From Myxococcus fulvus (GTDB lineage Bacteria > Myxococcota > Myxococcia > Myxococcales > Myxococcaceae), in NCBI RefSeq assembly GCF_900111765.1, contig NZ_FOIB01000008.1, forward strand, positions 310,001 to 374,000: DNA of 64,000 nucleotides. The letters run 5' to 3'. Positions 25,708 through 35,044 of the stretch are shown here, one piece after another. The notes under the pieces are model-generated. The model was not told where the DNA came from, made no database searches, and was given only the letters and a program-made list of their open reading frames with translations. A program made the translations under genes and the position numbers. The stretch's first letter is position 1; each line of letters begins with the position of its first letter.

Positions 25708-27072
25708 ATGTGTTCAATGAATCTACGCGATCAGCTCGATTCGCCGTTGTTCACCCATTTCATCGCCAATTACACGCATCCGACCGGCCCTGATTTGCTG
25801 GCTCGGACGGAGGCGTTCTTCCAATGGCAGGAGTCGCGGCGACAGACAGGCTTGTGGCCGTACTCGCGCAGCCTGGAGGGCGCGCCGACCGCGGAGTGTG
25901 GCGTGCGCAGCGAGGGCGGGGTGGCGCGGCACGGGGTGAACTTCGGCTCGCAGGACTATCTGTCATTGTCCACGCATCCGGCGGTGGTCGAGGCGGCGCA
26001 TCGGGCCATCCGGGACTACGGCGTGCACAGCGGCGGCTCCGGGATGTTCGGCGGCAACACGACGCCGGGGCTCCAGCTGGAGCAGGCGCTCGGAGAGCAT
26101 CTGGAGATGCCCTACGTCGCGCTGTTCGCGACGGGGTGGGGCGCGGGCTTCGGCGCCATCGCCGGGCTGGTGCGTCCGGAGGACCATGTGGTGCTGGACG
26201 CGCTGTCTCACGCGAGCCTCCAGCAGGGCGCCACCGCGGCGACGCAGAAGGTGAGCCGGGTGCCGCACCTGAGCAACCGCGCGATGCGCCGCAAGCTCCA
26301 GGAGCTGCGCGCCAACGACACGGCCAATGGCATCCTCGTCGTCACCGAGGGCCTGTTCTCCATGGACTCGGACATTCCTCGCATCGAGGAGCTGCAGAAC
26401 CTCTGTCACGAGTTCGGCGCGACGCTGTTGGTGGACGTGGCGCATGACCTGGGCGCGCTGGGGCCCCGCGGCACGGGCAGCCTGGGCGCGCAGGGGCTGC
26501 TGGGGAAGGTGGACCTGGTGGTGGGGTCGTTCTCCAAGACGTTCTCGTCGAACGGTGGCTTCGTGGCGACGCGCTCGCCGGCGGTGCGCCAGTTCGTGCG
26601 TGTCATGGGCGGGCCGCACATCTTCTCCAACGCGATTCTTCCGGTGCAGGCCGCGGTGGCGCTGGAGTCGCTGCGCATCGTCCGCTCGGAGGAGGGCGAG
26701 GTGCTGCGCACGAAGGCGATGGAGAACATCCTCGCGCTGCGCGCCGCGTTCGCCGAGGGCGGTGTGAAGTGTCTGGGCGAGCCCTCCAACGTGGTGCCCG
26801 TCCCGGTGGGTGACCCGAAGGTGGCGCGGGTGGCGGGCAAGCTCGTGTTCGAGCGCGGCGTGTTCCCCAACATGGTGGAGTACCCCGCGGTGCGCATCCG
26901 CGAGTCGCGCTTCCGCATGCAGGTGATGTCGTCGCACTCGGTGGAGCAGATGAAGCTCGGCGCCGAGGTGGTGCTGCGCGCGGTGGCGGAGGCGCGCGAG
27001 TTCGTGGAGGCGCCGCAGCAGAGTCCCCTGCGCGCCGCGCGCGTCGAGTCGGGCAAGCGCGTCGAGGTCTGA
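25708..27072 (+). CDS. alpha-oxoamine synthase family PLP enzyme (BioF/Kbl/SPT-like)
   Basis: Fold-type I PLP enzyme of 454 aa that condenses an amino acid with an acyl-CoA. Seen are the substrate loop HSGGSGMFGGNTTPG, the cofactor-binding DVAHDLGALGPRGTG (family DxAHxxGxxGxxGxG) and the Schiff-base Lys in SFSKTFSSNGGF. Members include 8-amino-7-oxononanoate synthase, 2-amino-3-ketobutyrate ligase, ALA synthase and serine palmitoyltransferase. The N-terminal ~60 residues and the lack of bio neighbours make biotin synthesis uncertain, and a sphingolipid-type SPT role is possible since myxobacteria make such lipids (inference). The start could also be the ATG at 25717; neither has a clear ribosome site. 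A perfect 10-base palindrome covers the stop (27070-27079). Confidence 0.87.
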   Translation: MCSMNLRDQLDSPLFTHFIANYTHPTGPDLLARTEAFFQWQESRRQTGLWPYSRSLEGAPTAECGVRSEGGVARHGVNFGSQDYLSLSTHPAVVEAAHRAIRDYGVHSGGSGMFGGNTTPGLQLEQALGEHLEMPYVALFATGWGAGFGAIAGLVRPEDHVVLDALSHASLQQGATAATQKVSRVPHLSNRAMRRKLQELRANDTANGILVVTEGLFSMDSDIPRIEELQNLCHEFGATLLVDVAHDLGALGPRGTGSLGAQGLLGKVDLVVGSFSKTFSSNGGFVATRSPAVRQFVRVMGGPHIFSNAILPVQAAVALESLRIVRSEEGEVLRTKAMENILALRAAFAEGGVKCLGEPSNVVPVPVGDPKVARVAGKLVFERGVFPNMVEYPAVRIRESRFRMQVMSSHSVEQMKLGAEVVLRAVAEAREFVEAPQQSPLRAARVESGKRVEV

Positions 27073-27276
27073 CGCGTCACGGGCACTCCGCGCCGTTCCA
27101 GGTGGAGGGCGCGGGGCGCAGTCCTGAGCTGACGCTCCCCTCGTCGAGAGCCCGCGTCGTTGCGCGTGGACAGCGCGGGGCCCCGTGCGGATGAGACTCC
27201 GCGCTCCTTCCTCAGCGTCCCGGGGGCCGCGGGGCGACTTGGTCGCGCGACACCTCCGAGGCGTGGCGGCTCCTCC

Positions 27277-27915
27277 TCAGCGCGCGGAGGAGTCGTCCGC
27301 GCTCAGCTCCTGGAGGTGGGTGATGTCGCCCCACGTCACCAGCCGGAACGCGCCCTGGTGGTAGTCGAACTGGTTCCAGCACGCGTTGAGCACCGAGAAC
27401 GCGCGGGGCGTGGCCGGTGGAATCCCCAGGCTGTGGCGGAAGAAGCTGCTCAGCACGCCGCCGTGCATCACCACCACCACGCGCTCGCCCGCATGGCGGG
27501 TGCCGACCTCGCCCAGGCACTCCACCGCGTGGCCCAGTCGCTGGGACGTGCTCTCCCCACCGGGGACGACGAAGTCCGGGGCGTTGGTGGCATACGCGCC
27601 GAAGACCTCCGGGTGACGGCGGCTCGCTTCCTCGCGGGTGAGCCCCTCCAGGACGCCCAGCCCCCGCTCGCGCAGCCGGGCATCCGGCCGCACGTCGTGC
27701 CCCGTGCGCGCGGCGATGCGACTCGCCGTCTGCACCGCCCGGCCCAAATCACTGCAATACAGCGCGCTGAAGGACACCGTCACCAGCCGCGCCGCGAGCG
27801 CGTCCGCCTGCCGCACGCCCTCGGGACTCAGCGGGCTGTCCTGGTGGCCCTGCAAGAGCCCCTTCGCGTTCCACTCCGTCTCGCCGTGCCGCAGCAGGAT
27901 GAGCTCGGTCTTCAT
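27277..27915 (-). CDS. histidine phosphatase family protein
   Basis: A 212 aa member of the phosphoglycerate-mutase-like superfamily. The catalytic motif LLRHGETEWN puts the phospho-His at residue 10; the second His is in VVVMHGGVLSSFF, and Arg/Glu residues are in the expected positions (CSDLGRAVQTA, LRERGLGVLEGL). Substrates range from sugar phosphates to alpha-ribazole phosphate, and none is indicated here. ATG 27915 was chosen because the family starts within a few residues of the RHG motif. It lies 61 bases downstream of the DUF2325-like gene on the same strand. Confidence 0.9.
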   Translation of the reverse strand: MKTELILLRHGETEWNAKGLLQGHQDSPLSPEGVRQADALAARLVTVSFSALYCSDLGRAVQTASRIAARTGHDVRPDARLRERGLGVLEGLTREEASRRHPEVFGAYATNAPDFVVPGGESTSQRLGHAVECLGEVGTRHAGERVVVVMHGGVLSSFFRHSLGIPPATPRAFSVLNACWNQFDYHQGAFRLVTWGDITHLQELSADDSSAR

Positions 27916-27976
27916 CCTGGAAGACTGACGGCGCCGACCGCACGGGGCAAGGGCTCCGTACGGCACTGTTGGCGGT

Positions 27977-28612
27977 TCAGCGCGCCCGCTCCAGGTGCGT
28001 CATGCCCTCCTCGAGCAACGCGGCCACTCCCCGGCGCACCACGTGGACGACCTTGCGGCTGTAGGCCGGGCCTCCATGCGTGTAGTGCCCGCTCACCTTG
28101 TGGTGCAGCTCCGTGGCACCCCACACCAACACCAGGTCCGCCCACTCCAAATCACTGCGGGCCCGGTCCGACGTGCGCCGCTCCGTGCCGTCCACCATGC
28201 GCAGGTCGATATGGGGTCCCAGCTTCGACTCCAACTCCTCGCGCACCGCGGGCGAGCCGCCCACCACCACCACCTTGCTCACGCCGAGCCGGTGACACGT
28301 CTCCACGAAGGCCACCTCCGCCCGGTGGTTCGCCGAACCCCCGCACCGCGCGCAGTGGCTGCGAGGCTCCACGCGCAAAGGCTCCCGGCCGCTCGCCTGG
28401 GCCACCTTCACGCACGCCCCATCCGAACACACGGGGAAGAAGCGCCCGTCCAGCACCTCCGCCGCCTTGAGCAGCTTGGGCTCGCTCATCCGCGCCTTGC
28501 CGGGACGGGTGAGGCCCGCCTCCTCCAGCACCACGCGCGCGCGCTGCTTCGCGTCCGGGAGGGAGATGCCCCGCTCCGACAACCAACCGTCGATGTCTCG
28601 GTCCGTGCTCAT
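27977..28612 (-). CDS. DUF2325-like Cys-containing protein
   Basis: A 211 aa protein. The N-terminal half has a small helical region and Cys motifs (CSDGAC, CARCGG) that could bind zinc. The C-terminal ~100 residues resemble the DUF2325 fold: [19 protein letters not shown], then [12 protein letters not shown], then [19 protein letters not shown]. Its start overlaps the stop of the RNase HII gene by ATGA, so the two are made together. The function is unknown; coupling suggests a nucleic-acid or nucleotide role (inference). Confidence 0.75.
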   Translation of the reverse strand: MSTDRDIDGWLSERGISLPDAKQRARVVLEEAGLTRPGKARMSEPKLLKAAEVLDGRFFPVCSDGACVKVAQASGREPLRVEPRSHCARCGGSANHRAEVAFVETCHRLGVSKVVVVGGSPAVREELESKLGPHIDLRMVDGTERRTSDRARSDLEWADLVLVWGATELHHKVSGHYTHGGPAYSRKVVHVVRRGVAALLEEGMTHLERAR

Positions 28613-29493
28613 GACTTGCGCCTCGTCGTCGCGATGGGCTCCACGGAGAACAGCTCCGCCTGAGCAGGGGACGGCTCACCGGGCTCCACCAGCCCGAGCA
28701 CCTCCTTCACCGGACCGAAGCTGCGTCGGTGGATGGGCAGCACTCCCTTCTCCCGCAGCGCCTGGACGTGGCGCGCCGTCGGGTAACCCTTGTGGTCGGC
28801 CAGGCCGTAGCCCGGGTAGCGTTGGTCCAGCTCCGCCATCAGCCGGTCGCGCGTCGTCTTGGCCAGGATGGACGCCGCGGCGATGCTCATCGAGAGCGAG
28901 TCACCCTTGATGATTCCGCGCTGCGGCGCCGGGCACTGCGGAATCGTCCGCGCGTCCACCAGCACGTAGTCGGGCTTGAGCCCCAGCCCCTCCACCGCGC
29001 GGCGCATGGCCAACAGCCCCGCGTGGTAGATGTTGAGCTGGTCGATCTCCTCGACCTCCGCCCGGCCCACCGCCCACGCGACGACGTCGCGCTTGAGCGA
29101 CTCCGCCAGCGCCTCGCGCTTCTGCGCGTCCAGCACCTTCTTGGAGTCGTCCAGGCCCTTGAGCCGGTAGCTTCTGGGCAGCACCGCGGCGGCCGCCACC
29201 ACGGGGCCGGCGAGCGGCGCCATGCCCGCCTCGTCCACTCCCGCCACGTGCACGAGCCCCTGCTCCCACAGCTCCGTCTCGAAGCGCAAGAGGTGCCGCA
29301 GCCGCTGACCCTCCGAGCGGTTGCGCTCCTGCCTCGCGCGGATGCGCCGCGCCAGCGACTGGGCGCCCCGACGCGGGTCCGCGTCCAGCGCCTCCAGCAG
29401 GCCCGAGGGGATGGGATGTGCCTGGTTGACGAAGCGCTCGGTCAGCTCGCCGAGCGCGCACTGGAGCCACTGCTCCCGGCTATCGATGGACAT
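28609..29493 (-). CDS. rnhB: ribonuclease HII with altered GRG motif and N-terminal extension
   Basis: RNase HII-type enzyme of 294 aa against about 200 in most species; the first ~80 residues are an extra helical, Arg-rich domain. The catalytic acids are kept: Asp87-Glu88 in GVDEAG, Asp in YVLVDART, and Asp in TTRDRLM. The residues after DEA that read GRG in RNase HII, and contact the RNA-DNA junction, are here Gly90-Met91-Ala92. The protein should still fold and bind metal, but its choice of substrate may differ from classical ribonucleotide excision. First gene of a reverse operon with the DUF2325-like protein and probably the phosphatase. Confidence 0.9.
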   Translation of the reverse strand: MSIDSREQWLQCALGELTERFVNQAHPIPSGLLEALDADPRRGAQSLARRIRARQERNRSEGQRLRHLLRFETELWEQGLVHVAGVDEAGMAPLAGPVVAAAAVLPRSYRLKGLDDSKKVLDAQKREALAESLKRDVVAWAVGRAEVEEIDQLNIYHAGLLAMRRAVEGLGLKPDYVLVDARTIPQCPAPQRGIIKGDSLSMSIAAASILAKTTRDRLMAELDQRYPGYGLADHKGYPTARHVQALREKGVLPIHRRSFGPVKEVLGLVEPGEPSPAQAELFSVEPIATTRRKS

Positions 29494-29511
29494 GCTGGCG
29501 GACCCGAAGAG

Positions 29512-29526
29512 CTACCGGAACGGTAG
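29512..29526. promoter_or_regulatory. perfect inverted repeat just upstream of rnhB
   Basis: CTACCG-gaa-CGGTAG, 6-bp arms with a 3-bp centre, ending 19 bases before the rnhB start. It is well placed for an operator or a leader hairpin. The rest of the 29494-29775 gap shows no gene I can support. Confidence 0.35.
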
Positions 29527-29775
29527 GACGCCACGCGGGGCTCCCCGGAGGGGGAACGCGGCTCCCGCCACAACACGTCCCCACCGCCGTACACACGGGA
29601 GCGCCCGAGTGCTGGGAGGCTCCGAGGACGAGGAAGAGGGGGGAGGTGGCGAGCATGCGGGTCTGACGCATGGCTCCAAGCCGTACCGCATCGGACCGGC
29701 CGAACACAACCTCTGCGGTGTCATCTCACATGGAAATCCGTGAGATGCCCGGGAAGTTGGGGGCCCGAGGGCCTG

Positions 29776-30165
29776 TCAGGGGCTCAACTCCAGGGTCAAT
29801 TCGGACGGCTCGGGGACGCAGTTGCAGGTGTCACACACCCACTCCACATGGGAGGCGGGGGACACCTTGGAGCCGGCGGTGGCCGTGATTCGCACCGGGC
29901 TGGGCGCCAGCGTCTCGTTGACGGCGGTGGTGACGCCGTCCGAGCCGGTGACGCCGGAGATGCTGACGTTGGAGGCCACGTTGGTGGCAGTGACGGTGGC
30001 GCCTCGCACGCGGGCGCCGTCCGCGGAGACGACGGCCACGCGCACGGCCATCAGCGTCGTCTCGCACTCGTCATGGCCTCGCGACATGCGAGGCGCGTCG
30101 TCACAGCCGGACAGCAACATGCCGAGTCCGAGGAGCCCACCCACCCATCCACACGCCCGAATCAT
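29776..30165 (-). CDS. small lipoprotein with Ig-like/carboxypeptidase-regulatory-like domain
   Basis: A 129 aa exported protein, start taken at ATG 30165 so that the signal peptide (GGLLGLGMLLSGC) begins close to the N-terminus; 30213 is an alternative. Lipobox LLSGC. The mature part has a beta-sandwich pattern (VAVVSADGARVRGATVTATN) like bacterial Ig-like or carboxypeptidase-regulatory domains, and ends with CDTCNCVPEP, a possible disulfide or metal cluster. Function unknown. Confidence 0.7.
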   Translation of the reverse strand: MIRACGWVGGLLGLGMLLSGCDDAPRMSRGHDECETTLMAVRVAVVSADGARVRGATVTATNVASNVSISGVTGSDGVTTAVNETLAPSPVRITATAGSKVSPASHVEWVCDTCNCVPEPSELTLELSP

Positions 30166-30209
30166 GCACTGGAAGGTGATGCCGATGCCCGCGCGCGGCA
30201 ATGCCCGGT

Positions 30210-31661
30210 TCAATCAGGCCGGGGACGGCTGCGCTCGCTCGCGAATCGTGCGGCCTGGGTATCCGGATAGCGGTGTTGCACGTACTGGTAGACCTCCTCC
30301 GCGCGCGCCGCGTCATTCATCCGCTCACCCAGGACTCGCGCCAGCATGACCAGCGCCCGGGGCGCGGTGGGCGAATCCGGTGCCACGTCCGCGGCGCGCT
30401 CCAGCGCGGTGACCGCCAGTGGGAAGTTTCCTTCCACCGCCGCGGCCTGGCCGATGAACAGGTGGTGCTCGGAGGGCACCCTCGCGGCGGGCAGCTGCTC
30501 CAGCGCGGCATACAGCTCCAGCGCCCGGGCCACGTCGCGCCCACCCACCGCCGCCGCGAGGGCGGCGAGCTGCCCGGTGGCGTCCCCCTGTGCGACGGGC
30601 GTTTCCACCCCGGGGGACTCCGCTTCCGGCGCGGGGGTGTCCCGCTGCACGCCGGCTCCCCCCAGCGGGGCGGACCCCCGGGTGGGTCGGGCGCTTCCCA
30701 GCACGGGTGCCACGTAGTCGCTCGGCTCGCCGTAGCCCACGCGGTCTCCGCGCACGTACAGCAGCAGGCCCAGCACGTGCGCCGCCAGGAAGGGCACGAC
30801 CAACGTGAAGGCCTCCGCGAGGAAGCGGGAGATGAAGACCAGTCCCAGCGCGCGCACGGCCACCGCGAGCACGTGCGCGGCGCCATGGACGACGAGCAGC
30901 CCCGCGAGCGCGGCGCAGGCCACCAGGTAGTCGGAGCCCAGGCCCCGCGCCAGCCGCAGCACCATGGCCGGGTTGAGCATGTGCGAGACGGGGTGCTCCG
31001 ACGCCGCGAGCAACAGCCCCATGGGCAGCCACAGACAGCCCACCACCACGAGCAGCCAGAACACCGGGTCCGCCGTCAGCCCCGGCGGCAGGCGCCACTG
31101 GATGAACCAGGCGAACATGTCCAGCTTCGCGCTGCCGCCCGGGTGCGCCCACAGTCCGTAGACGAGCGACGGCAGCCCCGCGACCAGGAACACCAGCAGC
31201 CCGCGCAGGCCGGGCAGCAGCGCGTCACGGAAGATGTCGCTGAAGTCCGGGATGTCGAGCGACGTGTCGCCGCGCGCCGTCTCGCGCACGAGGCCGAAGA
31301 AGGTCGCCCAGAACAGGCCGCCGTAGAAGGCGATGAGCGGCGCCCTCATGATGAGGAAGGAGTTCTCCGCCAGCCACCCCACCGTGCCCAGGAAGAGGCT
31401 CAGCGCGACGAGCAGCTGCAGGCCCGCGGCGGAGAAGGGGTAGCGCCAGGCCTTGCGCAGCCGGCGGGTGAAGGGCACCACGTCGCGGTGGAGGAGGAGC
31501 ACCTCCGTGTCGCCTCCGCACAGGCCGCACCCCACCAGCTCCACCGTCTGGACGCGGCGCCCCACCGCGCACTCCGGACACAGCGACGCGCCGCAGGACT
31601 GGCACTGCCAGCCGGCAAGCTCTCGGGGATGTTGGCGACAGGCGATGGAGGCGGAGGACAT
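30210..31661 (-). CDS. zinc-ribbon, polytopic membrane and TPR protein
   Basis: A 483 aa protein in three parts. Residues ~8-50 form a B-box-like zinc-binding region (CRQHPRELAGWQCQSCG then CPECA, and CGLCGG). Residues ~75-310 have about six hydrophobic helices like DUF4013-type membrane proteins. From ~360 to 460, TPR-like helices (GRDVARALELYAALEQLP, GNFPLAVTALERAADVAPDS) face the cytoplasm. It lies 12 bases downstream of the M61 peptidase gene, in the same orientation. Such Zn-ribbon/TPR membrane proteins are common in myxobacteria, but none is assigned a role that I know. Confidence 0.75.
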   Translation of the reverse strand: MSSASIACRQHPRELAGWQCQSCGASLCPECAVGRRVQTVELVGCGLCGGDTEVLLLHRDVVPFTRRLRKAWRYPFSAAGLQLLVALSLFLGTVGWLAENSFLIMRAPLIAFYGGLFWATFFGLVRETARGDTSLDIPDFSDIFRDALLPGLRGLLVFLVAGLPSLVYGLWAHPGGSAKLDMFAWFIQWRLPPGLTADPVFWLLVVVGCLWLPMGLLLAASEHPVSHMLNPAMVLRLARGLGSDYLVACAALAGLLVVHGAAHVLAVAVRALGLVFISRFLAEAFTLVVPFLAAHVLGLLLYVRGDRVGYGEPSDYVAPVLGSARPTRGSAPLGGAGVQRDTPAPEAESPGVETPVAQGDATGQLAALAAAVGGRDVARALELYAALEQLPAARVPSEHHLFIGQAAAVEGNFPLAVTALERAADVAPDSPTAPRALVMLARVLGERMNDAARAEEVYQYVQHRYPDTQAARFASERSRPRPD

Positions 31662-31673
31662 GTCCCCCGAAGC

Positions 31674-33452
31674 CTATGCCGCGCCGGGGGCCTCGTCCCA
31701 GGGGGCGCCGAGCCAGGACTGGTACGCGGCCTTCTGGGCCTCGGTGGGCCTGTCCACGCGCGAGAGCCACACCGCCTCCGCGGGCTTGGCGCCCAGCACG
31801 ACGGGCACCTCCAAGAGCCTGTCCCGGCGGAACACCGTCACGCGCACCGTCTCGCCGGGGCGCTTGTCCTCGCACCGGGCGACGAGGGCCGCGCCGTCCG
31901 CCTTCCAGCCGTCCAGCGCCACCACGTCGTCCTCCGCGTACAGCCCCGCGTCCTGCGCCGGCGAGCCGTCCAGCACCGTGGCCACCGTGGCGCTCCCCTT
32001 GAGGGTCAGGCCCAGCCAGCCCTTGGGGCGCGCCTCCGTGGCCTTGCCCTTGGGCGGCGTGCCACCCCTGTCACTGGCGGACTCGCGCGGGCGGAAGTTC
32101 GCCTCCAGGCCCACGTGCGAGAGGACCGAGTAGTCCAGCTCCTCCGTCGTGCGCAGCGCCCGCTCGAAGAAGGCCGACAGGTCCACGCCCGCCACCTCGC
32201 TCGCGGCCGCCTCCACGCCGTCCTCGTCCACCCCGGAGCCGTCGCCGTGGCGCTCCCACAAGAGCCGCATCACGTCATCCAGCCCGCGCGCGTCGCGGGT
32301 GGCGCGGCGAAGCTCGAGGTCGAGCAGCGCCGACACCACCTCGCCCTTCAGGTAGTAGGAGATGGCGCTGTTGGGCGAGTTCTCGTCCGGCCGGTAGTGC
32401 TTCACCCAGCTCACCAGCGACGCCTCCGCGAGCGTCTGGGTGCGTCGGCCCGGCGTGGAGTGCAGCGCCGTGAGCGTCTCACCCAGGCGCGTGAGGTAGC
32501 GCTGGGCGGACATCAGCCCCGCGCGGCGGACGATGAGGTTGTCGTAGTACGCGGTGGTGCCCTCGAAGGCCCACAGGAGCGCGGTGTAGTTCTCCTTCGA
32601 GTAGTCGAAGGGCACCAGCGCCCGGGGCTTCACCCGCTTCACCATCCACAGGTGGAAGTACTCGTGCGCGGCCAGCGTGAGGAGGTCCTCCCAGCCGCGC
32701 CCCGTGGCCAGGCCCGTGCGCGGGAAGAGCAGGGCGGTGCTGGACTGGTGCTCCAGGCCGCCGCGGCCCTTGTCCGTCAGGTACAGGAGGAACAGGTAGC
32801 GCGACATGGGCAGCCCGCCGAACAGCCGCGCCTGCACCTCGCACAGCCGCTGGAAGTCCGAGCACAGCCGCTCCGGGTCCGCCGGCGTGTCGCCCCAGAC
32901 GACGACTTCGTGGGACACGCCCGCCACGCTGAAGGTCAGCGGCGTGTGCGGGCCCACCTCGATGGGGCTGTCCACCAGCGTGTCGTAGTCCTTCGCCACG
33001 AAGGCCCCGTCGCGCTGACCCAGGGCGCAGAACGACGTCCAGCCCGGGGGCGCGTCCACCGTGACGTGATGCTCCAGCTCGCGCGTCGCGTCCGTGTAGA
33101 CGAACACGCAGGCGCCGTTGAGGTACGCGTGCGTGCCGTCCACGTGGCTGGTGCGCACCGTCAGCTCGTTGCAGTAGACGCGGTAGCGCAGCGTGACGGC
33201 CTGGCCCTGTGCGTCCACCCGCCACGTCTGCTTGTCCACCCGTCGCACCAGCAGGGGCGTCCCGTCCACCGTCGACGCGGTGACGTCCTGGACGTGCCGC
33301 GCGAACTCGCGCACCAGGTAGCTGCCCGGCGTCCACACCGGCATCCGCGCGTCGAGGGTGGCTTCACCCTCGGGGAAGGTGGCCTCCACCTCCAGCAGGT
33401 GGGTGTGGGGCCGGGGCAGGCTGACGCGGTAGCGGACGACGGTGGGGGACAT
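31674..33452 (-). CDS. M61 family metallopeptidase with PDZ domain
   Basis: A 592 aa glycyl-aminopeptidase-type enzyme. The N-terminal ~170 residues are the family beta domain. The gluzincin core has the zinc motif HEYFH at 263-267, followed by the downstream Glu in the helix after AFEGTTAYYDNL. A PDZ domain lies near 490-560 (VLDGSPAQDAGLYAEDDVVAL). No strong signal peptide is seen, so it may be cytoplasmic. Located 25 bases after the RsmB-like gene and upstream of the zinc-ribbon membrane protein. Confidence 0.92.
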   Translation of the reverse strand: MSPTVVRYRVSLPRPHTHLLEVEATFPEGEATLDARMPVWTPGSYLVREFARHVQDVTASTVDGTPLLVRRVDKQTWRVDAQGQAVTLRYRVYCNELTVRTSHVDGTHAYLNGACVFVYTDATRELEHHVTVDAPPGWTSFCALGQRDGAFVAKDYDTLVDSPIEVGPHTPLTFSVAGVSHEVVVWGDTPADPERLCSDFQRLCEVQARLFGGLPMSRYLFLLYLTDKGRGGLEHQSSTALLFPRTGLATGRGWEDLLTLAAHEYFHLWMVKRVKPRALVPFDYSKENYTALLWAFEGTTAYYDNLIVRRAGLMSAQRYLTRLGETLTALHSTPGRRTQTLAEASLVSWVKHYRPDENSPNSAISYYLKGEVVSALLDLELRRATRDARGLDDVMRLLWERHGDGSGVDEDGVEAAASEVAGVDLSAFFERALRTTEELDYSVLSHVGLEANFRPRESASDRGGTPPKGKATEARPKGWLGLTLKGSATVATVLDGSPAQDAGLYAEDDVVALDGWKADGAALVARCEDKRPGETVRVTVFRRDRLLEVPVVLGAKPAEAVWLSRVDRPTEAQKAAYQSWLGAPWDEAPGAA

Positions 33453-33477
33453 GACCGGGCCTTTCTTCCCGGGCAGG

Positions 33478-34911
33478 CTACTTCGCCCGGACGAGGACGG
33501 CCGCGAAGAAGCCGTCGGTGCCGTGGGTGTGGGGCGCCAGCCGGAGGAACGGGCCAGGGCCGAGCTTTGCTCCCAGCTCCGCGCCCAACAGCTCCGCCAC
33601 GGGGCGCACGCTGTACTCGGGGTGGCGGGCGAGGAAGTCCTCGACGATGGCCTCGTTCTCCTCGCGCAGCACGCTGCACGTGCCGTAGATGAGCCGGCCG
33701 CCGGGCTTCACCATCCGCGAGAAGCGCTCCAGGAGCGCCTTCTGCCGGGCGGCGTGGGTCTCCAAATCCTCCGGCGTCAGGCGATAGCGCGCGTCCGGCT
33801 TGCGGCGGAACGTCCCGGTGCCGCTGCACGGCGCGTCCACCAGCACCCGGTCCGCCTTGCCCACCAGCGCCTCCAGCGCGGTGTCCACCTCCGGCCCCTC
33901 CGCGGGGATGAGCTGGGCGCGCACGTTGTGCACCCCGGCGCGGCGCGCGCGCTTCTTGAGGTCCTCCATCCGCCGCTCGTCGATGTCGAGCGCGTGGAGG
34001 TCGCCGCGGTTCTTCATCTGCGCGGCCAGCTGGAGCGTCTTGCCGCCCGCGCCCGCGCACGCGTCCACGACGCGCGTGGGCGGCGCGTCCACCAGCATGC
34101 CGAGCAGCTGGCTGCCCTCGTCCTGGATCTCCAGGAAGCCCTCGCGGAAGCACTCCAGCGCGAAGACGTTGAGGCGGGTCTCCAGGTGCAGGCCCATGGG
34201 GGACAGGGCCGTGGGCTTCGACTCCACCTCCGCGGCGGCGAGTCGCTTCGCCAGCGCGTCCCGGTCCTCCTTGAGGAGGTTGGCGCGCACGGTGAGCGGG
34301 GCGCGCTCGTTCATCGCCTCTGCGGCGCGGGCGGCGTCCTTGCCGTACAGCGCGAGGAAGCGCTCAGCGAGGAAGTCCGGCAGCGACGCGGCGATGGGGA
34401 AGCGCTTCTTCTCCGGCAGGGCCTCCAGCGCCGCGGCGGCCTGGGGCAGGGCGGACAGGGCCTGCGCGTCACCGGGCGCCAGGGACGAGGTGCGCGCCAC
34501 GTCGGCGAGGGGCTCGCCGTGCAGCACGCGCGAGGTGGCCAGGCGCAGCACGTCCTGCCGCGTCGCGTCCACCGAGTCGAAGCGCGGGTGGGCGCGCGAC
34601 AGGAGGAAGTCCACGGTGCGCTGGCGGCGCAGCAGGGCGTAGACGCGCTCGGCGACGGCGCGGCGCTCCGACGAGTAGAGGTTGGCCTTGCGGCGCAGGG
34701 TGAAGTCCAGCGCCCGGTCCGACAGCCGGCCTTCGTGGCGCACCAGCGCGTACGCCTCCAGGCAGGCCTGGAGCACCAGGTCCTCGCGCAGCGGACGCGT
34801 GGAGCGCTCGCGCTCGGCGGCCGTGAGCTTCTTCTTTCCGGACGAAGGGGAGGAGGACTTCTTCTTCGTGGACGGCCGCGCGAAGCGGCGGGACTTGGAT
34901 GGGGGAGCCAT
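33478..34911 (-). CDS. RsmB/NOP family RNA cytosine-C5 methyltransferase
   Basis: An RsmB-like enzyme of 477 aa if started at ATG 34911 (also possible at 34932 or 35004). The N-terminus is a basic Lys/Ser tail, followed by a NusB-like helical domain. The Rossmann methyltransferase has the SAM motif DACAGAGGKTLQLA, motif IV DAPCSGTGTFRRKPD and motif VI YGTCSVLREENE, so both the catalytic and the releasing Cys are present. Closest known role is m5C967 in 16S rRNA (E. coli RsmB); other members modify tRNA or 23S rRNA, so the target site is not certain. Confidence 0.9.
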   Translation of the reverse strand: MAPPSKSRRFARPSTKKKSSSPSSGKKKLTAAERERSTRPLREDLVLQACLEAYALVRHEGRLSDRALDFTLRRKANLYSSERRAVAERVYALLRRQRTVDFLLSRAHPRFDSVDATRQDVLRLATSRVLHGEPLADVARTSSLAPGDAQALSALPQAAAALEALPEKKRFPIAASLPDFLAERFLALYGKDAARAAEAMNERAPLTVRANLLKEDRDALAKRLAAAEVESKPTALSPMGLHLETRLNVFALECFREGFLEIQDEGSQLLGMLVDAPPTRVVDACAGAGGKTLQLAAQMKNRGDLHALDIDERRMEDLKKRARRAGVHNVRAQLIPAEGPEVDTALEALVGKADRVLVDAPCSGTGTFRRKPDARYRLTPEDLETHAARQKALLERFSRMVKPGGRLIYGTCSVLREENEAIVEDFLARHPEYSVRPVAELLGAELGAKLGPGPFLRLAPHTHGTDGFFAAVLVRAK

Positions 34912-35044
34912 GACGTGCAGGGGCCTTTGCATCCCCGGGGCGGGTTGACAAGCGGGGAAAGCAAACCCGGGTGGCCGCCGGGCGCCCTTCGCGCCCGCCG
35001 ACACACCCGGGGAGGCCCGCGCCTCGAAGGAGGGCGGGGGGATT

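Noticed and set aside
27070-27079. 10-base palindrome TGACGCGTCA over the stop of the alpha-oxoamine synthase
   Set aside because: It contains the stop codon and a common GC-rich core. Too short to call a site without conservation.
30201-33692. A 1163-codon open frame on the plus strand
   Set aside because: It is antisense to the zinc-ribbon protein and the M61 peptidase, whose zinc motifs are unmistakable. The product is Arg/His-rich low complexity.
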